From: Alphaproteobacteria bacterium
GTDB lineage: Bacteria > Pseudomonadota > Alphaproteobacteria > Caulobacterales > Aquidulcibacteraceae
Reading direction: 5' to 3'
NCBI GenBank assembly: GCA_016124255.1
Contig: WGOB01000045.1
Coordinates: forward strand, 1 to 43,416
DNA: 43,416 nucleotides
Part shown: positions 1 to 7,420 of the stretch, piece after piece
Position numbering within the stretch: the first letter of the stretch is position 1
How the letters are laid out: every line of letters starts with the position of its first letter
The notes under the pieces: model-generated
The model's database searches: none
Seen by the model: the letters and a program-made list of their open reading frames with translations, nothing else
What the model was told of the DNA's origin: nothing
Program-made: the position numbers and the translations under genes

Positions 1-127
1 GCTCCTCTCTGGGAAGCAAACAGCCTCGCCCGCGCCCTGGTTCCGATCTCTCAAGCGGCCGGCGATCGTGTGATGTTGGTGACAGGCGCGCGCCTCATCT
101 CTAAGCAGGCGGCGAAGGAGATTTCCC

Positions 128-1327
128 ATGCGCCGCGCCGCGATCGTCAGCCCCATCCGCACCGCCGTCGGCAAATTCCAGGGCGCGCTCGCGTCCATGC
201 CGGCGGGGGAATTGGGCGCGGTGATCCTGAGGGCGCTGGTCGCGCGCACCAAGCTCGATCCCGAGCGCATCGACGACGTGATCTTTGCGCAGGGCTACGG
301 CAATGGCGAAGCGCCGTGCATCGCGCGCTGGTCCGCGCTTGCGGCCGATCTGCCGATCTCCGTGCCCGGTTATCAGCTGGACCGGCGCTGCGGCTCGGGG
401 CTGCAAGCCGTGATCGACGCGGCGATGATGGTGCAGACCGGCGCGGCCGACGTCGTCGTCGCCGGCGGCGTCGAGAGCATGAGCAATGTCGAATACTACA
501 CCACCGCCATGCGCGGCGGCGCCCGCGCGGGCGACGCAACGCTCTATGACCGCCTCTCGCGCGGCCGCGTGATGAGCCAGCCGATCGCCCGCTTCGGGAT
601 CATCACCGGCATGATCGAGACCGCGGAAAATCTCGCGAAGGATTATCAGATCACGCGCGAGGAGGCAGACGCCTACGCCGTCATGAGCCACCAGCGCGCG
701 ACCAAGGCGTGGGAGGAAGGCAAGTTCGACGATGAGCTTGTGCCCGTACCAGTGCCGCAGAAGAAAGGCGAGCCGATCGTTTTCAAGAAGGACGAAGGCT
801 TCCGCCCGGACGCGACGATGGACTCGCTCGGCGCCCTGCGCGCGATCGAGAAGGGCGGCGTCGTCACAGCGGGAAACGCCAGCCAGCAGAACGATGCCGC
901 CGCGGCGTGCCTCGTGGTTGCGGAAGAGAAACTGCAGGAACTCGATCTTGAGCCGCTGGCGTGGTTTCACTCCTGGGCCGCCGCGGGTTGCGATCCCGCG
1001 CGCATGGGCATCGGGCCGGTTCCCGCGGTGGAGCGTCTGTTCAAGCGCAATGGCCTGGGCTGGAAGGACATCGATCTCGTCGAACTCAACGAGGCGTTTG
1101 CGCCGCAAGTGCTCGCGGTGCTGAAAGGCTGGAATTGGGACGATCGCGATAAGCTGAACGTCAACGGCAGCGGCATCTCGCTCGGCCACCCCATCGGCGC
1201 CACCGGCGGGCGCATCCTCGCCAACCTCACGCGCGAACTGCACCGCCGCAACGGCCGCTATGGCCTGGAGACCATGTGCATCGGCGGCGGGCAGGGCCTG
1301 GCGGCCGTGTTCGAGCGGGCGGTGTGA
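128..1327 (+). CDS. Thiolase (acetyl-CoA C-acyltransferase)
   Basis: A 399-residue thiolase of normal length. It should cleave or condense beta-ketoacyl-CoA with CoA in the cytoplasm (fatty-acid beta-oxidation or acetoacetyl-CoA formation). The nucleophilic Cys88 lies in DRRCGSGLQ, the His354 motif is GHPIGATGG, and the second catalytic Cys384 is in CIGGGQG, so all three active-site residues are present. The ATG is preceded by an AAGGAG ribosome site at 115-120 with 7-nt spacing. The stop codon overlaps the next start by one base (TGATG), indicating translational coupling with the hydrolase. Whether it is degradative (FadA-like) or biosynthetic (PhaA-like) cannot be decided from sequence alone. 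Confidence 0.93.
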   Translation: MRRAAIVSPIRTAVGKFQGALASMPAGELGAVILRALVARTKLDPERIDDVIFAQGYGNGEAPCIARWSALAADLPISVPGYQLDRRCGSGLQAVIDAAMMVQTGAADVVVAGGVESMSNVEYYTTAMRGGARAGDATLYDRLSRGRVMSQPIARFGIITGMIETAENLAKDYQITREEADAYAVMSHQRATKAWEEGKFDDELVPVPVPQKKGEPIVFKKDEGFRPDATMDSLGALRAIEKGGVVTAGNASQQNDAAAACLVVAEEKLQELDLEPLAWFHSWAAAGCDPARMGIGPVPAVERLFKRNGLGWKDIDLVELNEAFAPQVLAVLKGWNWDDRDKLNVNGSGISLGHPIGATGGRILANLTRELHRRNGRYGLETMCIGGGQGLAAVFERAV

Positions 1328-2085
1328 TGCCCACGCCGATCAGCGCCTACACGAAGGAGCGATTTGCGGCGCCGATTGGCGGCGGGGCGAAGGCGTTCGA
1401 CGTCTATCATCGCGGCGCGGGCGCGCCTGTCGTCATCATGCAGGAGCTGCCGGGGATCGGGCAGGAGGCGCTGGCGTTCGCCGACCGGTTGGTCGACGCG
1501 GGCTTTGAAGTGTGGATGCCGCACTGGTTCGGCCCGATCGGGCGCATTTCGCTGGGCGGCAACGTCGTGCGCGTGCTGTGCATGCAGCGCGAGTTCCAGA
1601 TTTTCTCCAAGAACCAATCGAGCGCGGTGGTCGATTGGATGCGCGCGCTCGTCGCACATGTGTCGGCGCAGCGGGGCGGCGCGAAGGTCGGCGTCGTCGG
1701 CATGTGCCTCTCCGGGAATTTCGCGCTGACGCTGATCGCGGAGGAGAGCGTGCATGCAGCGGTTGGCGCGCAACCGTCGCTGCCGGTCGACAAGACGAGC
1801 GTGCACATGTCCGGCGACGAAATCGCGGCCGTACGGGCGGCGTGCGAGACGAAGGGGCCGGCGCGCGCCTACCGGTTCAGCGGCGACACGATCTGCTCAG
1901 GCGAGCGGTTCGAGGCGCTGGAGCGCACGTTCAACGAAGACGGCCGCGTGCGCGTGATCCTCGATGTGCTGGAGGGCAAGGGCCACAGCGTGTTCACCGT
2001 GCATTATGACGATGCGCCGGCGTCGCTCACGCGCAAGGCGCTGGACGAAACCATCGCCTATTTCCGCGAACGCCTTGCGCCATGA
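1327..2085 (+). CDS. Dienelactone hydrolase family protein
   Basis: An alpha/beta-hydrolase of 252 residues. The Cys nucleophile 127 is in GMCLSGNF (the G-x-C-x-G elbow of dienelactone hydrolases, which use Cys rather than Ser), Glu40 follows VIM-Q as in that family, and His220 (GKGHS) is the likely triad His. The start is placed at the ATG that overlaps the thiolase stop (TGATG); a longer in-frame start at 1276 would run inside the thiolase and is unlikely. The substrate is unknown: dienelactone hydrolase relatives include carboxymethylenebutenolidase and general esterases. It is the second gene of a three-gene operon and overlaps the methyltransferase by 4 bp. Confidence 0.85.
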   Translation: MPTPISAYTKERFAAPIGGGAKAFDVYHRGAGAPVVIMQELPGIGQEALAFADRLVDAGFEVWMPHWFGPIGRISLGGNVVRVLCMQREFQIFSKNQSSAVVDWMRALVAHVSAQRGGAKVGVVGMCLSGNFALTLIAEESVHAAVGAQPSLPVDKTSVHMSGDEIAAVRAACETKGPARAYRFSGDTICSGERFEALERTFNEDGRVRVILDVLEGKGHSVFTVHYDDAPASLTRKALDETIAYFRERLAP

Positions 2086-2702
2086 GCTTCTGGTCCCGCT
2101 ACGTCGTCCCGCCGCTGATCAATTGCGCCTGCGGCGCCAAGCCTATCCGCTATCAGCGCCGCAAGATCGTGCCGCGCGCGCAAGGCGTGGTGCTGGAGCT
2201 GGGCTTCGGCTCGGGGCTCAATTTGCCGTACTATGACGCCGGCAAAGTGACGAAGGTGTACGCGCTGGAACCGGAGGAGGGCATGCTCGTCCGTGCACGG
2301 AAGAAGGCGAAGGATGCGCCGGTGCCGGTTGAGGTGCTGCCCGAAAAGGCCGAGGAAGTGTCGCTGGGCGCAGCGAGCGTGGACACCGTGCTCGTCACCT
2401 ATTCTCTATGCACGATCCCCGATCCGCACGCTGCGCTCGAAGGCGCGCGCCGGGTGCTGAGGCCGGGCGGCACGCTGCTTTTCTGCGAACACGGCCTCGC
2501 GCCCGATGAGAAAGTCGCGACCACGCAGGCGAAAATGGAACGCTGGTGGACGCCGCTCGCCGGCGGGTGCCGCCTCACGCGCGACGTGCAGGCGATGGTG
2601 ACGTCCGCCGGCTTCGCCATCGACGACGTCGAAACGATGTATCTCCCGAGCACACCGAAGCCCCTCGGATTCAACACCTGGGGCGCGGCGCACGTGGTGT
2701 GA
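2082..2702 (+). CDS. Class I SAM-dependent methyltransferase
   Basis: A 206-residue protein with the Rossmann SAM-binding motif LELGFGSGLNL (about residues 37-47), an acidic strand-2 end (YALEPEE) and a post-motif segment LVTYSLCTIPDP, as in the Methyltransf_11 / UbiE-like group. Many relatives are phospholipid or small-molecule methyltransferases; the substrate here cannot be named. The start ATG overlaps the stop of the hydrolase (ATGA), so it is probably translated by coupling. The operon ends just after it, at the palindromic repeat at 2711-2794. Confidence 0.85.
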   Translation: MSFWSRYVVPPLINCACGAKPIRYQRRKIVPRAQGVVLELGFGSGLNLPYYDAGKVTKVYALEPEEGMLVRARKKAKDAPVPVEVLPEKAEEVSLGAASVDTVLVTYSLCTIPDPHAALEGARRVLRPGGTLLFCEHGLAPDEKVATTQAKMERWWTPLAGGCRLTRDVQAMVTSAGFAIDDVETMYLPSTPKPLGFNTWGAAHVV

Positions 2703-2710
2703 GCCCCGCA

Positions 2711-2794
2711 CCCCCTCTTTACCTCCCCCTTGCAGGGGGAGGAGTGCGCGACGTTTGAGAATCCTCCCCCTGCAAGGGGGAGGTAAGGAGGGGG
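2711..2794. repeat. REP-like inverted doublet (intergenic)
   Basis: Two 32-bp units, 2711-2742 and 2763-2794, are inverted copies with one mismatch and are separated by a 20-bp non-repeated centre. Each unit itself contains a palindrome of the form CCTCCCCC-TTGCA-GGGGGAGG with a pyrimidine-rich tail pointing outward. It lies between the 3' ends of two convergent operons (methyltransferase on +, molybdopterin enzyme on -), the classical place for REP/BIME elements, where it may also act as a transcript-end hairpin. Related units occur within dnaX (16769-16814) and purL (42954-43085). Confidence 0.85.
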
Positions 2795-2837
2795 TCGTTC
2801 GCATCATACACGCGATACACGCGCTCGCGCGCCGGCG

Positions 2838-3608
2838 CTAAATCCCTGCGTACCATTCGTAGCCGCGATCGGGCCAATAGCCGCCGCGGCCTTGATACAG
2901 CGATCGGTAGGACGCGACGGCCTCGATCCGCATCACGTATTTCGCGTGCTTGTAGCCAAGCTGGCGCTCGACGCGCAGACGGAGCGGGGCCCCGTGCGCC
3001 ACCGGCAGCGCCTGATCGTTCATGTCGTAGGCGAGGATCGTTTGCGGATGGAACGCATCGACCAGATCGATGCTCTCGTAATAGCGGCCGTTTGGATTGC
3101 TGGCGCCGCCGAGGAAGTCGGCGCAATAGAAGACGATGTAGCGCGCTTCCGGCATCAGGCCCGCCGCTTGCAGAAGAAGGCGCAGCGGCACGCCTTTCCA
3201 CTTGCCGATCGCGCTCCAGCCCTCGACGCAATCGTGGCGCGTGATCTGCGTGCGCGAGGGCATGTTGCGCAGCTGCGCAAGCGAATAGTCCGCCGGTTGC
3301 TGGACGAGGCCGTCGATCCTGAGGCGCCAGCTGGCGAAGCCGCCTTCCATCAGCTGCGCATACGCGTCGGTGTTCGGCATGGTGGTGCCGTTGGCGTGGA
3401 AGCGGGTGGAGATGTCGGCCTCGCTGTACTCGCGCGCGAGCTGGGGCCCCGAGAGCAACAAGCGATGGAGGCGGTAATTGATCCCCTCCACGCTTTGCAG
3501 CGCGTTGCGGAAGCCGGGCTGTTCGGAAAGCTGGTCGCAGCCGGAGAGCGCGCCGGCGCCCAGGCCCAGAAGCGCCGCGCGGCGGGAGAGCTCAAGCTTT
3601 CGCGTCAT
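2838..3608 (-). CDS. Exported molybdopterin-dependent oxidoreductase (sulfite-oxidase fold)
   Basis: A 256-residue protein of the oxidoreductase molybdopterin-binding (sulfite oxidase/YedY-like) family. The N-terminus carries a twin-arginine pattern (SRRAALLGLG) followed by a lipobox-like LSGC (Cys24), so it is probably exported folded by Tat and may be lipid-anchored. The molybdenum-ligand cysteine is Cys127 in RHDCVEGWS. Its start is taken as the ATG at 3608 because an AAGGAGA ribosome site sits 6 nt upstream; the codon before it is GTG. It overlaps the upstream cytochrome b gene by 17 bp. The two probably form a periplasmic oxidoreductase with a membrane electron partner. The substrate (sulfite, sulfoxide, other) is unknown. 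Confidence 0.85.
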   Translation of the reverse strand: MTRKLELSRRAALLGLGAGALSGCDQLSEQPGFRNALQSVEGINYRLHRLLLSGPQLAREYSEADISTRFHANGTTMPNTDAYAQLMEGGFASWRLRIDGLVQQPADYSLAQLRNMPSRTQITRHDCVEGWSAIGKWKGVPLRLLLQAAGLMPEARYIVFYCADFLGGASNPNGRYYESIDLVDAFHPQTILAYDMNDQALPVAHGAPLRLRVERQLGYKHAKYVMRIEAVASYRSLYQGRGGYWPDRGYEWYAGI

Positions 3609-4464
3609 CACGCGTCTCCTTTTTCTTCTCCGGCTCGACAGTGAACCAGCCGGTGATCATCGACCGGATCTCGTTCACGGGGCCCTGCAGGAACACTTCA
3701 AAGACATGGATCGCGACGAAACCGATGATGGCGAAGGCGGAGATGAAGTGCAGCGTGCGCGCGCTTTGCCGGCCGCCGAAAACGTCGAGGAGCCAGGGCG
3801 CGGCGGCGTTCATCCCTGGCGACATCGTCAGCCCGGTCAACAGCATCAGCGGCAGGAAGAGGAAGATGATCGCAAGGTAGGCGATCTTCTGCAGCACGTT
3901 GTAGGTTTTGGAGTCCTCGCCACGGATGCGGTGCAGCTTCAGATGGCTGACGAATGAAGGGCCGATGTTGCGCCATTGCGCCATGGTCGGGAGCATGTCG
4001 CGGCGGAGGCGCCCGGTAGCGATCAGGTGGGCGAGATAAACGAGGCCGTTCAGAACGAACAGCCAGGCGAAGAAGAAGTGCCAGGCGCGGCCGAGCGCCA
4101 GGGACTTGAAACTCGGCAAGGTCGCCCATGCGGGCCAGGCGCGGCGCTCGGGCTCGCCGTCACGGGCGGAGACGCCGAGAACGCCGGTCGTCTCCAGTTT
4201 CGCGGGGCCGATCTGGGTGATCCCGACGGCCTCGCCGTCACGCGTGACCGCGCTGATCGACAACGCGGCAGGATCGCTCCACGCGCCGTCCGAACCCCAG
4301 TAGAGACGCGCATGCGCGTTGAAGATCTGCAGGCCGCTGAGGAGCAGCACGACGATGCAGACCACGTTGATCCAATGGGTGACGCGCACCAGGAGCGCAT
4401 GGCGATAGATGCGCTCCCTGCCGTCGGCGGTCCGCGACGTCCTGGGTTTCGCTTTGCTGGTCAC
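3592..4464 (-). CDS. Membrane cytochrome b561-type subunit
   Basis: A 290-residue integral membrane protein of the cytochrome b/b6 (Ni,Fe-hydrogenase/formate dehydrogenase gamma-like) family. There are hydrophobic segments around residues 25-47, 125-150, 185-212 and 235-258. Candidate haem-ligand histidines lie in VTHWIN, GRAWHFFF, RTLHFIS and AIHVFEV. An extra soluble loop (about residues 55-110) sits between the first two helices. The GTG start is supported by GGGAGG 8 nt upstream. It is the first gene of a two-gene operon with the molybdopterin enzyme and should pass electrons between it and the quinone pool. The M20 peptidase gene is divergent; the 125-bp gap must carry both promoters. 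Confidence 0.85.
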   Translation of the reverse strand: MTSKAKPRTSRTADGRERIYRHALLVRVTHWINVVCIVVLLLSGLQIFNAHARLYWGSDGAWSDPAALSISAVTRDGEAVGITQIGPAKLETTGVLGVSARDGEPERRAWPAWATLPSFKSLALGRAWHFFFAWLFVLNGLVYLAHLIATGRLRRDMLPTMAQWRNIGPSFVSHLKLHRIRGEDSKTYNVLQKIAYLAIIFLFLPLMLLTGLTMSPGMNAAAPWLLDVFGGRQSARTLHFISAFAIIGFVAIHVFEVFLQGPVNEIRSMITGWFTVEPEKKKETRDDAKA

Positions 4465-4589
4465 GCGGCCTGCCTCCCGCCGCCATTACGCCGACGCGCG
4501 GGCGATGGTTGCACGCGCCCGCCCCGATTGCACGCGTCGGTGGACAAGGCCGCGCCCGGCGGCCAGACTCGCCCGGTTCGGAGGCGCGC

Positions 4590-6068
4590 ATGAAGTGGGT
4601 CTGGCGGGGACTTGTTCTGGTCCTGATCGCAATCGCGGCCGTGGCCGGCGTGGTTGCAGTGCGGACCATGACGCTGCGTGCGCCCGCGGCGGCGGCGGCG
4701 GTGGCGCTGCCTTCGGCGCCGCAGATCGATGAGGCGGCCGCCGCGGCGCGGCTTGGCGAGGCGATCCGGTTCCGGACGATTTCGCGCACGGCGGGCGTGG
4801 TGGACGATCCGGACGCGTTCCGGGCGTTGCATGCGTTCCTGGCGCAGACCTATCCGCGCACGCACGCGGCGTTCACGCGCGAGTTCGTGAACGCGTTCAG
4901 CCTGCTCTACACGCTGCCGGGGAGCGATCCGGCGGCGGCGCCGATCCTGTTGCTCGCGCACCAGGACGTCGTGCCGGTGGAGGCGGGCACTGAGGAGGAT
5001 TGGGAGGCGGCGCCGTTTTCCGGCGCGCTGATCGACGGGATGATCTATGGCCGCGGCGCTGTGGACGATAAAGGCTCTCTGATCGCGATCCTGGAGGCGA
5101 CGGAAGCGCTGCTTGCGCAGGGGTTCGCGCCGCGCCGCGGCGTGATCCTCGCGTTCGGCCATGACGAAGAAGTCTCTGGCGCGGGCGCGGCTGCGATGGC
5201 GGCGCTCCTCCGTGAACGGAACATCCGGCCGTGGTTCGCGCTCGATGAAGGCATGGCGGTCGTGCTCGACGAGCCGACGACGGGGGCGCCGGTCGCGCTC
5301 ATCGGGGTGGCGGAGAAGGGCTATATGAGCGTGCGCGTCACCGCGCGCGCCGAGGGCGGGCATTCCTCGATGCCGCAGGCGGACACGGCCGCCGACAAAC
5401 TTGCGCGCGCGATCGTCGCGATCCGGGCCAATCCATTCGAAGGCGGGGTGCAGGACGGGCCTGCGGGGGCGCTGCTCGACGCGCTCGGCCCGCGGCTTGG
5501 CTTCATGCAGCGGATGGCGATCGCCAATCGTTGGCTGTTTGGGGGCATGATCGAAGCGCAGGTGGCGCAGACCGGCGCCGGCAACGCGATCCTGCGCACG
5601 ACGATCGCGCCGACGATCCTGGAGGGCGGCACAAAAGACAATATCCTGCCCCAGGAGATGCACGCGATCGTCAATCTGCGCCTGCATCCGCGCGACAGCG
5701 TGGAGAGCGCGCTGGCGCATCTGCGCGCCGCCGTCTCCGACATCGAGGGCGTGACGGTCGAGCCGGAAGGCGATCCGAACGAGCCATCGCCGGTGTCGAG
5801 CACGGAGGGAGACGCGTACGCGCTGCTGGCGGCGGCGGCCGCGGCCCACGCGCCGGAGGGCGCCCCGGTCGCGCCGATGCTGGTGCTCGGCGCGACGGAT
5901 TCGCGGCACTATGTCGGCGTCGCGGAAAACGTCTATCGCTTCCAGCCGGTCTGGGCGCGCCAGGCCGACCTGTCGCGCATTCACGGCACGGGCGAGCGCA
6001 TGTCGGTGGGGGACATGGGGCGCATGGCGCGCTTCTACGCGCAACTCATCGCCGCCGGCGCGCGCTGA
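4590..6068 (+). CDS. M20 family metallopeptidase, membrane-anchored
   Basis: A 492-residue zinc peptidase with an N-terminal membrane anchor (hydrophobic residues 5-25). Family metal and catalytic motifs are all present: AHQDVVP (His124, Asp126), GRGAVDDKG (Asp159), GHDEEVSG (Glu193/194) and, near the C-terminus, GATDSRHYV. Its length and anchor resemble the PM20D1 / carboxypeptidase-S group, which hydrolyse or synthesise N-acyl amino acids and cleave dipeptides. The start is set at 4590 because GGAGG lies 5 nt upstream and the hydrophobic anchor begins directly; an in-frame extension back to 4509 would be charged and lacks support. Its stop overlaps the next start by one base. Confidence 0.9.
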   Translation: MKWVWRGLVLVLIAIAAVAGVVAVRTMTLRAPAAAAAVALPSAPQIDEAAAAARLGEAIRFRTISRTAGVVDDPDAFRALHAFLAQTYPRTHAAFTREFVNAFSLLYTLPGSDPAAAPILLLAHQDVVPVEAGTEEDWEAAPFSGALIDGMIYGRGAVDDKGSLIAILEATEALLAQGFAPRRGVILAFGHDEEVSGAGAAAMAALLRERNIRPWFALDEGMAVVLDEPTTGAPVALIGVAEKGYMSVRVTARAEGGHSSMPQADTAADKLARAIVAIRANPFEGGVQDGPAGALLDALGPRLGFMQRMAIANRWLFGGMIEAQVAQTGAGNAILRTTIAPTILEGGTKDNILPQEMHAIVNLRLHPRDSVESALAHLRAAVSDIEGVTVEPEGDPNEPSPVSSTEGDAYALLAAAAAAHAPEGAPVAPMLVLGATDSRHYVGVAENVYRFQPVWARQADLSRIHGTGERMSVGDMGRMARFYAQLIAAGAR

Positions 6069-6295
6069 TGCTGCTCGTTGGGCAGACGCTCATCTTCCTC
6101 GCGGCGGTGGCGGGGGTGGCGTTCTTCTCATTGTTTGCGCTGCGTTTCATCGGCGCGGCGCTCAACCCCAACCGCAAACCGCGCGCGCGGGCGGCCCAGG
6201 CGGCTGCGGCGCTGGCGTGCGCTGCGGGAATTGTCGCATCGGGCGCCGGCGGCTTTTATGGCGTGGGCGCGCTCCTCTATATCAGCCAGCGATGA
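6068..6295 (+). CDS. Small two-helix membrane protein, unknown function
   Basis: A 75-residue protein with two predicted transmembrane segments (about residues 3-28 and 41-70) joined by a short basic loop with NPNRKPRAR. I do not recognise a family. It starts at an ATG overlapping the M20 peptidase stop (TGATG) and ends with an ATGA overlap into the Rieske gene, so it is firmly embedded in a coupled three-gene operon, which is the main evidence that it is real. Confidence 0.7.
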   Translation: MLLVGQTLIFLAAVAGVAFFSLFALRFIGAALNPNRKPRARAAQAAAALACAAGIVASGAGGFYGVGALLYISQR

Positions 6296-7347
6296 GCGAG
6301 CTTCTGCGCGATCTCTGGTACTTCGCGGCGACGTCCGACGAACTGAAGCCCGGCCGGCAGTTCCGCCGGGAAATCCTCGGCGAGCCGGTGATGCTGGCGC
6401 GGGGGCAAGACGGGCGCGCGTTCGCGCTGCGCGACATCTGCCCGCATCGCGCGGTTCCGCTGTCTGCGGGGAAACAGGCCGAGACGGGCGGACGCGTCAC
6501 GATCGAGTGCCCGTATCATGGCTGGCGTTTCTCCGGGGACGGGGTGTGCCGGCTCATTCCTTCGCTGGTGGAGGGACAGATCTACGAAGCGGATCGCATT
6601 CGCGTGCGCCATTACCCGACGCACGAGGCGCATGGGATCGTGTTCGTGTACGTCTCCAGCGATCCGCGGTTCGCGGGCGAGCCGGGGCTGGCCCCGCCGG
6701 ACCTGACGGCGCCGGACGCCAAGCCGAAAATGATCATTACACGGACGTTTTCCGCGCACATGGACAACGCCGTCGTCGGGCTCATGGACCCCGCGCATGT
6801 GCCCTATGTGCATAACCAGTGGTGGTGGCGCCCGCCGCATGTGGGCAAGAAGCTCAAGGAGAAGCGCTTCGTCCCGCGCGAAATGGGATGGGCGATCGAT
6901 CGGCACGCGCCGTCGACCAACTCGCTGGCCTATCGCTGGCTGTTCGGGGATCAGGTGACGACCGAGATCGCGTTCATGCTGCCGGGGTATCGCTGGGAGG
7001 TGGTGGAGGCCGGGCGCAAGCGGCTCTATACGCTCACGTGCCTGACGCCGGAGAACGATCTCTCCACGCGGATCACGCAGGTGACGTATTGGAGCGGCGC
7101 GCCGATCCTCGATCTCATCAAGCCGTTCGCGGTTCCGATGGCTGAGGAATTTCTCGACCAGGACGGGCGCATGGTCGATCTGCAGAACGAGGGCCTCAAA
7201 TACACCAAATCAATGCTCTGGATCGACGACATCGACGTTCAGGCGAAATGGTATCTGGCGCTCAAGCGCGAATGGGCGAAGAGCCGCGCGGAGGGGCGCG
7301 CGTTCACCAACCCGATCGAACCGACGACGCTGCGCTGGATGAGCTGA
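6292..7347 (+). CDS. Rieske non-haem iron oxygenase, alpha subunit
   Basis: A 351-residue aromatic ring-hydroxylating-type oxygenase. The Rieske [2Fe-2S] ligands are Cys50/His52 (CPHR) and Cys73/His76 (CPYHGW). The catalytic iron ligands are His169 and His174 in DPAHVPYVH, with the third carboxylate likely in EEFLDQDGRMV. Its length and single-subunit layout resemble vanillate O-demethylase and related oxygenases rather than two-subunit dioxygenases; no reductase or ferredoxin is adjacent. The ATG overlaps the stop of the small membrane protein. The substrate is unknown; the unusual partners (an M20 peptidase and a small membrane protein) do not point to an aromatic pathway. Confidence 0.9.
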   Translation: MSELLRDLWYFAATSDELKPGRQFRREILGEPVMLARGQDGRAFALRDICPHRAVPLSAGKQAETGGRVTIECPYHGWRFSGDGVCRLIPSLVEGQIYEADRIRVRHYPTHEAHGIVFVYVSSDPRFAGEPGLAPPDLTAPDAKPKMIITRTFSAHMDNAVVGLMDPAHVPYVHNQWWWRPPHVGKKLKEKRFVPREMGWAIDRHAPSTNSLAYRWLFGDQVTTEIAFMLPGYRWEVVEAGRKRLYTLTCLTPENDLSTRITQVTYWSGAPILDLIKPFAVPMAEEFLDQDGRMVDLQNEGLKYTKSMLWIDDIDVQAKWYLALKREWAKSRAEGRAFTNPIEPTTLRWMS

Positions 7348-7420
7348 ATGCGCCTGAGACGATCGGGCTGCTTTCGCAGCCGCACAAAATTCGCTAGTCC
7401 TTGACGGTGGAGGAGCATGA

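Noticed and set aside
2711-2794. CRISPR-like array
   Set aside because: Only two units, inverted rather than direct, with no further repeats or spacers and no cas genes.
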